Shown here piece by piece: positions 31,011-39,375 of a stretch of DNA of 64,000 nt. Source of the stretch: Rhodococcus gordoniae (GTDB lineage Bacteria; Actinomycetota; Actinomycetes; Mycobacteriales; Mycobacteriaceae); assembly GCF_001646655.1 (NCBI RefSeq), contig NZ_LPZN01000004.1:1-64000 (forward strand). The letters are read 5' to 3'. The translations under genes and the position numbers were made by a program. The notes beneath the pieces were generated by a model that was given only the letters and a program-made list of their open reading frames with translations, did not search any database and was not told where the DNA came from. Numbering within the stretch: position 1 is the stretch's first letter; each line of letters opens with the position of its first letter.

Positions 31011-32137
31011 GCGCACCGATCCGGAAGGCCCTCGACGTCGGCCGCATCCTGGACGACCGCTCGTCCCGGGTGATCGTGTGCTGCGGGTCGGGGGGTGTCG
31101 GTAAGACGACCACCGCTGCGGCACTCGCGCTGCGGGCCGCCGAACGGGGCCGCAGCGTCGTGGTGCTCACGATCGACCCGGCGCGGCGACTGGCACAGGC
31201 TCTCGGGGTCGCGTCGCTCGACAATTCACCGCAGAAGGTGGAGCTCGGGCCGGAAGCGAAGGGCGAGCTGCACGCGATGATGCTCAACATGCGTCGCACC
31301 TTCGACGACATGGTGCTCGAGCACTCGACACCGGAGAAGGCCCAGCAGATCCTCGACAACCCCTTCTACCAGACCGTGGCATCGTCGTTCTCCGGCACGC
31401 AGGAGTACATGGCGATGGAGAAGCTCGGTCAGCTCTCGCAGAGCGACGAGTGGGACCTCATCATCGTCGACACTCCGCCGTCCCGTAACGCGCTCGACTT
31501 CCTCGACGCTCCTCAGCGGCTCGGCGCGTTCCTCGACGGCCGGATGATCCGGCTCTTCACGGCTCCCGGGCGAGGCTTCGGCCGATTGGTGACGGGTGCG
31601 ATGGGGCTCGCGCTCAAGGCGGTCTCGACGATCGTCGGGAGCCAGATGCTGTCGGACGCGTCGGCCTTCGTGCAGTCGCTGGACTCGATGTTCGGTGGGT
31701 TCCGGGAGCGCGCCAACCGCACCTACCGTTTGCTCCAGCAGCCGGGAACACACTTCATGGTGGTCGCGGCGCCCGAACCCGACGCTCTGCGCGAGGCGTC
31801 TTTCTTCGTGGAGCGACTCTCGGGCGACCGCATGCCGCTGTCGGGCCTGGTGCTCAACCGCACCCATCCGACACTGTCGGCACTTCCGTCCGATCACGCG
31901 CTCACCGCGGCGGATCAACTCGCCGAGGAGGAGGGGGTGGACGCGCACGCCGCGGAGGCCGTTCTCCGCATCCACGCTCATCGGGCCGTGATCGCCAAGC
32001 GGGAACTGCGGTTGCTACGCAACTTCACCGCGGCGCATCCCACCGTTCCCGTCGTCGGGGTGCCCTCGCTGCCCTTCGAGGTCTCCGATCTCGAGGCCCT
32101 ACGGGCCGTGGGCGAGCAATTGACCCGCGAGGCGTGA
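31007..32137 (+). CDS. bagB: ArsA/Get3-like ATPase, second of the pair (Rv3680-like)
   Basis: A 376-aa partner ATPase with Walker [16 protein letters not shown], the switch I motif [13 protein letters not shown], switch [15 protein letters not shown] and the adenine-loop VLNRTHP. It is closer to true ArsA/Get3 than the first copy, including an Ala/Gly-rich hydrophobic helical insert ([20 protein letters not shown]) where Get3 forms its client groove. ATG 31007 overlaps the upstream stop. It converges on whiB4, which in mycobacteria is also its neighbour. Confidence 0.92.
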   Translation: MSAPIRKALDVGRILDDRSSRVIVCCGSGGVGKTTTAAALALRAAERGRSVVVLTIDPARRLAQALGVASLDNSPQKVELGPEAKGELHAMMLNMRRTFDDMVLEHSTPEKAQQILDNPFYQTVASSFSGTQEYMAMEKLGQLSQSDEWDLIIVDTPPSRNALDFLDAPQRLGAFLDGRMIRLFTAPGRGFGRLVTGAMGLALKAVSTIVGSQMLSDASAFVQSLDSMFGGFRERANRTYRLLQQPGTHFMVVAAPEPDALREASFFVERLSGDRMPLSGLVLNRTHPTLSALPSDHALTAADQLAEEEGVDAHAAEAVLRIHAHRAVIAKRELRLLRNFTAAHPTVPVVGVPSLPFEVSDLEALRAVGEQLTREA

Positions 32138-32183
32138 TGTCTCGCGGGTCATGATCTCGGCGGTTCGTACCGGGAGGTGGTGA

Positions 32184-32507
32184 CTAGACCGCGCTCTGGT
32201 GCTGCCGCTGCGCCTGGAAGAAGTCGGCCCAGGACTCGACCTCGGGGTGCTGCTTGAGGAGTGCACGACGCTGCCGTTCCGTCATGCCTCCCCACACACC
32301 GAACTCGACACGGTTGTCGAGGGCGTCCGCCCCGCACTCGAGCATCACCGGGCAGTGCCGGCAGATCACCGCGGCCTTGCGCTGCGCTGCGCCACGCACG
32401 AACAGTTCATCGGGATCGACTTCGCGGCAGCGAGCCTTGGAGACCCAAGCGATGCGCGCTTCGGCCTGATCGACGTCGAGTCGGGTCGTCGGGGTGGTCA
32501 TGTGCAT
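32184..32507 (-). CDS. whiB4: WhiB family iron-sulfur transcriptional regulator (WhiB4-like)
   Basis: A 107-aa protein with four cluster-ligating cysteines in the C-x(n)-C-x2-C-x5-C order: CREVD, then CRHCPVMLEC. The G[VI]WGG turn (FGVWGGMTERQRR) and a basic C-terminal DNA-binding region follow. WhiB4 senses oxygen and redox stress through its [4Fe-4S] cluster and partners the primary sigma factor. ATG 32507 has AGGGG eight bases upstream; ATG 32501 is an alternative. The position between the ATPase pair and ponA2 supports the WhiB4 subfamily. Confidence 0.93.
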   Translation of the reverse strand: MHMTTPTTRLDVDQAEARIAWVSKARCREVDPDELFVRGAAQRKAAVICRHCPVMLECGADALDNRVEFGVWGGMTERQRRALLKQHPEVESWADFFQAQRQHQSAV

Positions 32508-32782
32508 TCAGTTGCCCCTTTACATTCCGAACGCCGGTTCGCGGTGTTCGAGGTCTGCGCCGCCCGTGTGCCGCGACGGCGCGAAACCTGCCCGTAAAGG
32601 TGTTATCTGCGTCACACTGATGTCTCAATCTAGGTAAACTGATGCCCACGCGCAAGGCGAACGAAACCTTTTCTGGTACGTACGTACATAGTTGCACGTC
32701 GGAGGCGTTTTCACCGGGTCTGTCGAGCCACGCCCGCTCCCTCGGAACCGCCGCCCGGTCCCCCGCCACGTACTGTGTAGGC

Positions 32783-35227
32783 GTGTCGATCCGAAGAACG
32801 GTGGCGAAGCTCGCCGGTTGCACGGCCCTCGGCGGCGTTCTCGTAGCAGGGATGCTCTTCCCGGCAGCGGGTGGATTCGGGTACCTCTCGAACCGCGCCG
32901 CGGACACCGTCGACAACAGTTCCGCAGAGCTCGTCGAAGGTGTCGTCCCTGCCGTGACGACCATGGTCGACAAGGCGGGTGAGCCCATCGCGTGGCTCTA
33001 CGACCAACGCCGATTCGAGGTGCCGAGCGAGCAGATCTCCAACGAGATGAAGCTCGCGATCGTCTCGATCGAGGACAAGCGGTTCCCCGAGCACCAGGGC
33101 GTCGACTGGCAGGGCACCATCCGCGCATTCCTCACCAACACGACGAGCGGTCAGGTCGAGCAGGGCGCTTCCACGATCGACCAGCAGTACGTCAAGAACT
33201 ACCTCCTGCACGTGATCGCGAAGACCGACGCCGAACGCCGCGCGGCGATCGAGACGACCCCGGCCCGCAAGATCCGTGAGATCCGCATGGCGCTGACGCT
33301 CGACGATCAGCTCACCAAGGACGAAATCCTCACCCGCTATCTGAACCTCGTCCCCTTCGGCAACGGATCGTTCGGCATCCAGGACGCCGCCCGGACCTAC
33401 TTCGGCATCGACGCGAAGGACCTGAACATCCCGCAGGCCGCGATGCTCGCGGGCATGGTGCAGTCCAGCTCGGCGCTGAACCCGTACACGAATCCCGACG
33501 GCGTGCTCGCCCGGCGCAACATCGTGCTCGACACCATGATCGACAACATCCCGGAGCGCGCCGACGAGATCCGCGCCGCGAAGGAACTGCCGCTCGGTGT
33601 GCTGCCCGAACCGAACACGCTCCCGCGCGGCTGCATCGCGGCCGACGACCGCGGCTACTTCTGCGAGTACGCGCTGCAGTACCTCGAGAACTCCGGCCTG
33701 TCCCGTGAGCAGATCGACCGGGGCGGATATCTCATCCGCACGACCCTCGATCCCGAGGTCCAGGACTCCGTCAAGGCATCGCTCGACCGGTTCACCAGCC
33801 CCACCGTCGACGATGTGGCCTCCGTGATGAACGTGATCGAACCGGGACAGGATTCGCACAAGGTCCTTGCCATGGGGTCGAGCCGCAAGTTCGGGCTCGA
33901 CGCCGAGGCCAAGGAGACGGTCCAGCCGCAGCCCTACTCGCTGGCGGGTCACGGCGCCGGGTCGATCTTCAAGATCTTCACCGTCGCGGCCGCTATGGAA
34001 CAGGGTCTGGGCACGTCCGCCGTGCTCGACGTCCCGTCCCGCTACAACGCCCGTGGTCTGGGCGACGGCGGTGCCCGTGGCTGCCCGGCCAACTACTACT
34101 GCGTCGAGAACGCCGCGCCGTATCCGTCGCAACTGTCGGTGACCGACGCGCTGGCGCAGTCTCCGAACACGGCGTTCGTCAAGCTCATCGAGGCCACCGG
34201 CGTCGACGCGGTCGTCGACATGTCGGTGCGGCTGGGCCTGCGGTCGTACCTGCAGCCCCGCACCTCCGGTTTCGGCGACCAGTCGATGGCCGAGATGCAG
34301 AAGGACCAGCACCTCGGCTCGTACACGCTCGGCCCGACGTGGATCAACGCGCTCGAGCTGTCGAACGTCGCGGCGACCCTCGCCTCGCACGGCAAGTGGT
34401 GCCCGCCCAGCCCGATCGAGGGAGTGTTCGACCGCGAGGGCAAGCCCGTCCCGATCACCCAGCAGGCCTGCGAGCAGGCCGTCGAGCCCGGACTCGCCGA
34501 CACCCTCGCGACGGCGATGAGCAAGGACACCGCCGGCGGCGGCACCGCTTCGGGTGCCGCGGGTTCGGTGGGCTGGAACCTGCCGGTCGCGGCGAAGACC
34601 GGTACCACGGAGTCGCACATGTCGTCGGCGTTCCTCGGCTTCACCAACCGGTTCGCCGGGGTCGTCTACACCTACGGCGACTCCCCCACCCCGGGGCAGA
34701 TCTGCTCGGGTCCGGTTCGCCCCTGCTACGACGGCAACCTCTTCGGTGGCACGGAGCCGGCTCGGACGTGGTTCTCGGCGATGCTGCCGGTCGCGAACAA
34801 GTTCGGTCCCGTCGAGCTCCCTGCCCCCGACCCGCGGTACGTCCGCGGTGCCGGTAACGCTCAGGTCCCCGACGTCACAGGCCTGTCGAAGGACCGCGCG
34901 GTGCAGCGCCTGCGCGACGCCGGTTTCTCGGTGTCGGAGGCGACGATCGCCGGTGAGGAACGCGCCGGAACCGTGACGGGCACGTCCCCGAGCGGCTCGG
35001 CGGTGCCGGGTTCGACGGTGACCTTGTTCATCAGCGACGGATCGGTCCGCGTGGCTCCCACCACCAGCGCCACCCCGGCGCGTCCGCGCGATCGCGAGGT
35101 TCCCGACACGACCCGCCCGTCGACCCGCGCGCCTGTTCCGGAACGTGAGCTGGAGCAGAGCGAGTCGAGTCCTCCCGCGGACGAGGACTCCACTCCCACG
35201 ACGACACCGAGTCGCCCCGACAACTGA
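32783..35227 (+). CDS. ponA2: bifunctional penicillin-binding protein PonA2 with PASTA domain
   Basis: An 814-aa class A PBP that polymerises and crosslinks peptidoglycan outside the membrane. One N-terminal membrane helix (CTALGGVLVAGMLF) precedes a GT51 glycosyltransferase domain with EDKRFPEHQGVDW and STIDQQYVKNY. The transpeptidase has SxxK at about 394 (GSIFKIF), SxN in SPNTAF and KTGT near 603. A single PASTA domain (VPDVTGLSKDRAVQRL, about 694-760) and a Pro/Thr/Ser tail end the protein. Start GTG 32783 (SIRRTVAKLAG) follows a -10-like TACTGT by six bases, suggesting a leaderless message; upstream residues are not conserved. The 275-bp gap before it holds only promoters. Confidence 0.95.
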   Translation: MSIRRTVAKLAGCTALGGVLVAGMLFPAAGGFGYLSNRAADTVDNSSAELVEGVVPAVTTMVDKAGEPIAWLYDQRRFEVPSEQISNEMKLAIVSIEDKRFPEHQGVDWQGTIRAFLTNTTSGQVEQGASTIDQQYVKNYLLHVIAKTDAERRAAIETTPARKIREIRMALTLDDQLTKDEILTRYLNLVPFGNGSFGIQDAARTYFGIDAKDLNIPQAAMLAGMVQSSSALNPYTNPDGVLARRNIVLDTMIDNIPERADEIRAAKELPLGVLPEPNTLPRGCIAADDRGYFCEYALQYLENSGLSREQIDRGGYLIRTTLDPEVQDSVKASLDRFTSPTVDDVASVMNVIEPGQDSHKVLAMGSSRKFGLDAEAKETVQPQPYSLAGHGAGSIFKIFTVAAAMEQGLGTSAVLDVPSRYNARGLGDGGARGCPANYYCVENAAPYPSQLSVTDALAQSPNTAFVKLIEATGVDAVVDMSVRLGLRSYLQPRTSGFGDQSMAEMQKDQHLGSYTLGPTWINALELSNVAATLASHGKWCPPSPIEGVFDREGKPVPITQQACEQAVEPGLADTLATAMSKDTAGGGTASGAAGSVGWNLPVAAKTGTTESHMSSAFLGFTNRFAGVVYTYGDSPTPGQICSGPVRPCYDGNLFGGTEPARTWFSAMLPVANKFGPVELPAPDPRYVRGAGNAQVPDVTGLSKDRAVQRLRDAGFSVSEATIAGEERAGTVTGTSPSGSAVPGSTVTLFISDGSVRVAPTTSATPARPRDREVPDTTRPSTRAPVPERELEQSESSPPADEDSTPTTTPSRPDN

Positions 35228-35241
35228 GCCGCAGGGCGTCC

Positions 35242-35301
35242 ACGGCCGTGCAGTTCTCGTCGCCCCTTCCTGGTGAAGGCCCGCGAGAACTGCACGGCCG
35301 T
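35242..35301. terminator. 18-bp perfect hairpin between ponA2 and yqeY
   Basis: ACGGCCGTGCAGTTCTCG (35242-35259) is perfectly inverted at 35284-35301, with a 24-base loop that contains a second CCTTC/GAAGG stem. It lies between converging genes and should stop both. The stem is unusually long and has no U-tract. Confidence 0.75.
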
Positions 35302-35305
35302 CCGG

Positions 35306-35782
35306 CTACAGGCGTGAACGAACGGCTGCGGACAAGCGCTTGCCGTCGGCTTTTCCTGCCGCGATCTCGGTGGCGGCCTTCATCACCTGGCCCATGTTCT
35401 TCGGGCCCGGACGCGTTCCGAGTTCCTCGGCGACGCGCGCGAGTGCGGTGTCGACGACGTCGACGAGTTCGGCATCGGTCAGCGGCGTGGGCAGGTATTC
35501 GTCGATGATCCGCGCCTCGGCGTGCTCCTTGGCCGCGAGCTCGCCGCGTCCGTTCTCGGTGTAGATCTCGGCAGCCTCGCCGCGCTTCTTCGACTCCTTC
35601 GCGAGAACCTCGAGCACGTCGTCGTCGGAGAGCTCACGTGCCTCCTTGCCTGCCACCGCCTTGTTCCGGACCGCCGCCAGCAGCATCCGGAGCGTCTCGG
35701 TCCGCAGCTTGTCCTTGTCCTTCATCGCAGCCGTCAGGTCTGTCCGCAGTCTGGATTCGAGGGAGGATGTGGTGTTGCTCAT
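35306..35782 (-). CDS. GatB/YqeY domain-containing protein
   Basis: A 158-aa stand-alone YqeY domain. An N-terminal helical part (LESRLRTDLTAAMKDKDKLRTETLRMLLAAVRN) is followed by the tail domain motif (IIDEYLPTPLTDAEL through KNMGQVMKAA). YqeY resembles the C-terminal domain of GatB, the tRNA amidotransferase, and is thought to bind tRNA, but its physiological role is not established. ATG 35782 starts MSNTTSSLESR; longer upstream translation is antisense to the phosphoesterase gene. It diverges from that gene with 66 bp between starts. Confidence 0.9.
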   Translation of the reverse strand: MSNTTSSLESRLRTDLTAAMKDKDKLRTETLRMLLAAVRNKAVAGKEARELSDDDVLEVLAKESKKRGEAAEIYTENGRGELAAKEHAEARIIDEYLPTPLTDAELVDVVDTALARVAEELGTRPGPKNMGQVMKAATEIAAGKADGKRLSAAVRSRL

Positions 35783-35848
35783 GCCGGAAACGCTACGCGG
35801 GGCAAGCGAACCGCGTGCAGTGACCACACACGGCGGTACGCTGGAGAA

Positions 35849-36802
35849 GTGCCTGACCTGTCTGCAATTCGCCGTGTAACCCTCGGTGCTGCCGGCGCCG
35901 CCGCTCTCGGCCTCGGTTACGCCACGCTGATCGAACGGAATGCGTTCACCCTTCGCGAGGTCACGGTGCCGGTGCTCGCACCCGGCGCGTCGACACTGCG
36001 GGTGCTGCACATCAGCGACCTGCACATGACTCCCGACCAGAAGCTCAAACAGAACTGGTTGCGTGAGCTCGACAGCCTCGAGCCCGATCTCGTGGTGAAC
36101 ACGGGCGACAACCTCTCGCACCCGAAGGCCGTTCCGGCCGTCGTCCAGGCCCTCGGCGGGCTTCTCGCCCGCCCGGGTCTGTTCGTCTTCGGGAGCAACG
36201 ACTATTTCGCTCCCGTGCTGAAGAACCCGCTCGCCTACTTCGACAAGAACCACGACCGGGTCTACGGTCCTCCGTTGCCGTGGGGCGACCTGCGCGCGGC
36301 GTTCACCGAGCGGGGCTGGCAGGACATGACACATGTGCGCCGCGACATCGAGGTGGGGGGTGTGCGCATCGCTGTCGGCGGTGTCGACGACCCGCACCTC
36401 GACCGCGACCGGTACGAGACGATTGCCGGTGCGGCCGATCCGTCGGCCGATCTGCGGCTGGGCATGACGCACTCCCCCGAGCCGCGGGTGCTCGACCGTT
36501 TCGCCGAGGACGGCTACGACCTCGTTCTCGCGGGCCATACCCACGGTGGTCAGCTGTGCCTGCCGTTCTACGGCGCGTTGGTGACCAATTGCGGAATCGA
36601 CCGGTCGCGGGTGAAGGGCGCGTCGCGGTGGGGCGCTCACATGCGACTGCACGTCTCCGCGGGCATCGGCACGTCGCCGTTCGCTCCCGCGCGGTTCTTC
36701 TGTCGTCCGGAGGCCACCCTGCTGACCCTCGTTCCGGCCTCGCGCGACACCACGCAGCACACCAGTGGCGACGCGGCAGAGCGCGCAGGGTTACGTCGCT
36801 GA
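35849..36802 (+). CDS. metallophosphoesterase (Rv3683-like)
   Basis: A 317-aa calcineurin-like phosphoesterase. An N-terminal Ala-rich hydrophobic stretch (VTLGAAGAAALGLGYATL) may be a signal or anchor. The metal motifs are DLHMTPD, NTGDNLSH, GSNDYF and AGHTHGGQ, in family order. The YaeI-like layout suggests a membrane-associated phosphodiesterase acting on lipids or nucleotides; the substrate is unknown. GTG 35849 follows a -10-like TACGCT by six bases, so the mRNA is probably leaderless. It ends 54 bp before tRNA-Pro. Confidence 0.9.
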   Translation: MPDLSAIRRVTLGAAGAAALGLGYATLIERNAFTLREVTVPVLAPGASTLRVLHISDLHMTPDQKLKQNWLRELDSLEPDLVVNTGDNLSHPKAVPAVVQALGGLLARPGLFVFGSNDYFAPVLKNPLAYFDKNHDRVYGPPLPWGDLRAAFTERGWQDMTHVRRDIEVGGVRIAVGGVDDPHLDRDRYETIAGAADPSADLRLGMTHSPEPRVLDRFAEDGYDLVLAGHTHGGQLCLPFYGALVTNCGIDRSRVKGASRWGAHMRLHVSAGIGTSPFAPARFFCRPEATLLTLVPASRDTTQHTSGDAAERAGLRR

Positions 36803-36856
36803 CCAGCCGATTTAATCTTCTGCGGGCTCGTGTTGTAAGCTGACCGAGGTTCAATA

Positions 36857-36930
<74 letters not shown>

Positions 36931-36945
36931 CTCGTGGAAGAACTC

Positions 36946-36983
36946 GTCAGGGCACTTTCTCCTCACGGAGAAGGTGCCCTGAC
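36946..36983. terminator. terminator after tRNA-Pro and permease
   Basis: A 17-bp stem with one G-T pair (36946-36962 with 36967-36983, starting GTCAGGGCAC) and a 4-base TCAC loop. It is followed on the plus strand by TACGTTT. The permease stop codon overlaps its right end, so it serves both converging genes. Confidence 0.85.
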
Positions 36984-38476
36984 TACGTTTGCGGGTCGGT
37001 GCGAACCCGAGACGGGGTCGCGAGGACGGAGTGGTTCCGGCTGTAGACGAAGTAGATGATCAGGCCGAGGAGCATCCACAGCACGAAACGCAGCCATGTC
37101 TCGACGGACAGATTCACCATCAGCCACACGCACGCGATCACCGCGAGAATCGGGACCAGCGGCACCAGCGGCACCCGGAACCCGCGTTCGAGATCCGGTC
37201 GTGTCCGCCGCAGCACGATCACACCGATCGACACGAGTACGAACGCGAAGAGCGTGCCGATGTTGACCATCTCCTCGAGCGTGCCCAGCGGCACGAGACC
37301 CGCGAGCAGCGCGACGACCACCGTCACGAGTACCGTCGTGCGCACCGGGGTTCCTCGACTGCCCGTGTGGGAGAGCCCGCGTGGCACGAGTCCGTCCCGC
37401 GCCATCGCGAACAACACCCTCGTCTGACCCAGCATCAGCACCATCACGACCGTCGTCAGACCCGCGAGGGCACCGATCGAGATCAGGTTCTTGGCCCAGT
37501 CCATCCCGTTGAGCGCGAACGCTGTCGCCAGCGTCGACTCGTCCCCTTCGAGGGCGGTGTAGTCGACCATGCCGGTGAGGACGAGGCTGACGGCCACGTA
37601 CAGCACCGTCACGATCGCGAGCGAGCCGAGGATGCCGATCGGCACCGCCTTCTGCGGATGACGCGTTTCCTCGGCCGTGGTGGCGACGACGTCGAATCCG
37701 ATGAACGCGAAGAACACCAGACTGGCTGCGGCCAGCAGCCCGTACCAGCCGAAGGTGCTGCCTCCTGCGCCGGTGGCGAACGAGAACAGGGACTGATGCA
37801 GTCCGTCACCGGTGTCGCCGGCTTCCGAGGGTGGGATGAACGGCGAATAGTTCTCGGCCTTGATGTAGAAGGCGCCGAGAGCCACCACGAACAGCACCAC
37901 CGCGATCTTGATCGACGTGATGACCAACGAGACCCGGGACGAGAGTTTGGTACCCGTGGCGAGCAGCACGCCGATCACGGCGACGATCAGGATCGCACCC
38001 CAGTCGACTTTCACCGGCCCGATCGTGAAGCTCGAGGACACGGTCATGACCTCGTGGAGGTAGAGCGACCACCCCTTCGCGACCACCGCCGCCGCGAGGG
38101 CGAATTCGAGGATGAGGTCCCATCCGATGATCCACGCGACGAATTCCCCGAAGGTCGCGAACGAGTAGGTGTAGGCGCTTCCGGCGACAGGCACGGTCGA
38201 GGCGAATTCGGCATAGCAGAGGGCGGCGAGGGCGCACGCGATCGCCGCGAAGACGAAGGCCAGTGACACCGACGGGCCGGCGACGTTGCCCGCGGTCCGG
38301 GCGGTGAGCGTGAAGATGCCGGCGCCGATGACGACTGCGACTCCGAACACGATGAGGTCCCAGGCGGTCAGATCCTTGCGCAGCCTCGAATCGGGTTCGT
38401 CGGTGTCGCGGATGGATTGCTCCACCGACTTGGCGCGAAGCAGTCCGGTCCTGGGGGGCCTACCGATCCGAGTCAT
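36983..38476 (-). CDS. APC-superfamily amino acid permease
   Basis: A 497-aa cationic-amino-acid-transporter-type permease with 12-14 predicted helices. The first reads LIVFGVAVVIGAGIFTLTA, where the GxGIF substrate-binding kink of LeuT-fold APC transporters is intact. The SFAxxGEFVAWIIGWDLILEF segment and FAFIGFDVVATTAEE also match the CAT subgroup. ATG 38476 (MTRIGRPPRTGLLRAKS) has GAGAGG nearby; an upstream extension of 125 residues is rejected because it is antisense to promoter DNA and Arg/Pro rich. Substrate unpredicted. Confidence 0.9.
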   Translation of the reverse strand: MTRIGRPPRTGLLRAKSVEQSIRDTDEPDSRLRKDLTAWDLIVFGVAVVIGAGIFTLTARTAGNVAGPSVSLAFVFAAIACALAALCYAEFASTVPVAGSAYTYSFATFGEFVAWIIGWDLILEFALAAAVVAKGWSLYLHEVMTVSSSFTIGPVKVDWGAILIVAVIGVLLATGTKLSSRVSLVITSIKIAVVLFVVALGAFYIKAENYSPFIPPSEAGDTGDGLHQSLFSFATGAGGSTFGWYGLLAAASLVFFAFIGFDVVATTAEETRHPQKAVPIGILGSLAIVTVLYVAVSLVLTGMVDYTALEGDESTLATAFALNGMDWAKNLISIGALAGLTTVVMVLMLGQTRVLFAMARDGLVPRGLSHTGSRGTPVRTTVLVTVVVALLAGLVPLGTLEEMVNIGTLFAFVLVSIGVIVLRRTRPDLERGFRVPLVPLVPILAVIACVWLMVNLSVETWLRFVLWMLLGLIIYFVYSRNHSVLATPSRVRTDPQT

Positions 38477-38639
38477 CGCGATCCTCTCCCGGAAGGAACC
38501 CACCGCTTCGGGCACGAACCGAAGTGGCCGGCCGCCCTGTCGCAGGGTGTATGAGCAGAATATGCCGCTCGCTCCCGGATCGATGCCTCTCCACGGGAAA
38601 TACGGACGTCGCACCTTCGTAAAAGTTCTTCGAGTTTGT

Positions 38640-38690
38640 TTCAGAGGTGAAAACAGACTTGTCTCACTTAGACTGAAACGCGGCAGTGCA
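38640..38690. promoter_or_regulatory. promoter/operator region between permease and DUF218 gene
   Basis: In the 259-bp divergent gap 38477-38735, TTTCA and TGAAA half-sites flank GAGG, a third TGAAA follows, and AGAC-TT-GTCT forms a small palindrome. A -10-like TAGACT facing the DUF218 gene lies among them. The clustering suggests a regulator site; identity unknown. Confidence 0.3.
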
Positions 38691-38735
38691 CCCGCGAGAC
38701 GTCCCGGCTCCGGTCGGGGGGACGGAAATCGGCGG

Positions 38736-39365
38736 ATGACGCGACGACACAGGGCCTCCCGGGAGAACACGCCGGATAACTCCGGTGGTTCCACGCTGAC
38801 GACCAGGCGCCGCTCCCGACGACGGTGGCTCGCCGTCCTCCTGCTGCTCACCGTGTGTGCCTTCGTCGCCGCGGGCGTGCCCGTCTACGTGGCCCCGCAG
38901 ATCGAAATCGAAAACCTGAGTCCGTACCGCCGAGCGGATGCGATCTTCGTCCTCGGCGGAGCGATATACGAGCGCTACCCCTATGCGCTCGAACTCGCGC
39001 TCGACGGCTTCGCGCCCCAGGTCGTCGTGTCGAATCCCAATGGAGCGGAAGATGTCTGGCTGACGGACCTCTGCAACCACCCGCGCTACGAATTTTCCGT
39101 CACGTGCTTCGAACCGGACCCACCCACCACGCGCGGTGAGGCGATGGAACTGAGCCGTCTCGCCCAGCAGCACGACTGGAAGAGCGTCATCGTCGTGACA
39201 TTCGTGCCACACGTCTCCCGGGCGCGTTTCATCCTCGAGCGCTGCTTCGACGGCGAACTCATCATGGCCGCCAGCCCCGGCGACATCGCCCTGTCGTACT
39301 GGGCGTGGGCGTACGCCTATCAGACCGCGGGTTACCTGCGGGCCTTCTCGCACACGGGATGCTGA
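38736..39365 (+). CDS. YdcF/DUF218-family protein
   Basis: A 209-aa protein. A basic N-terminus and one membrane helix (WLAVLLLLTVCAFVAAGVPVYV) are followed by a DUF218 domain: ADAIFVLGGAIYERYPYALELAL, then PPTTRGEAMELSRLAQQHDWKSVIVVTF, then SRARFILERCF. DUF218 proteins such as SanA and ElyC act at the envelope, some in carrier-lipid or peptidoglycan homeostasis. Two cysteines (LCNHP, VTCFEP) could be disulfide-linked outside. ATG 38736 is preceded by a G-rich stretch. The gene converges on the cholesterol oxidase gene with only 10 bp between stops. Confidence 0.85.
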   Translation: MTRRHRASRENTPDNSGGSTLTTRRRSRRRWLAVLLLLTVCAFVAAGVPVYVAPQIEIENLSPYRRADAIFVLGGAIYERYPYALELALDGFAPQVVVSNPNGAEDVWLTDLCNHPRYEFSVTCFEPDPPTTRGEAMELSRLAQQHDWKSVIVVTFVPHVSRARFILERCFDGELIMAASPGDIALSYWAWAYAYQTAGYLRAFSHTGC

Positions 39366-39375
39366 CGTCGCACGA

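Noticed and set aside
38477-38851. A 125-residue N-terminal extension of the amino acid permease
   Set aside because: It is Arg/Pro rich, lies over promoter-like DNA of the divergent gene, and a good ribosome binding site marks ATG 38476.
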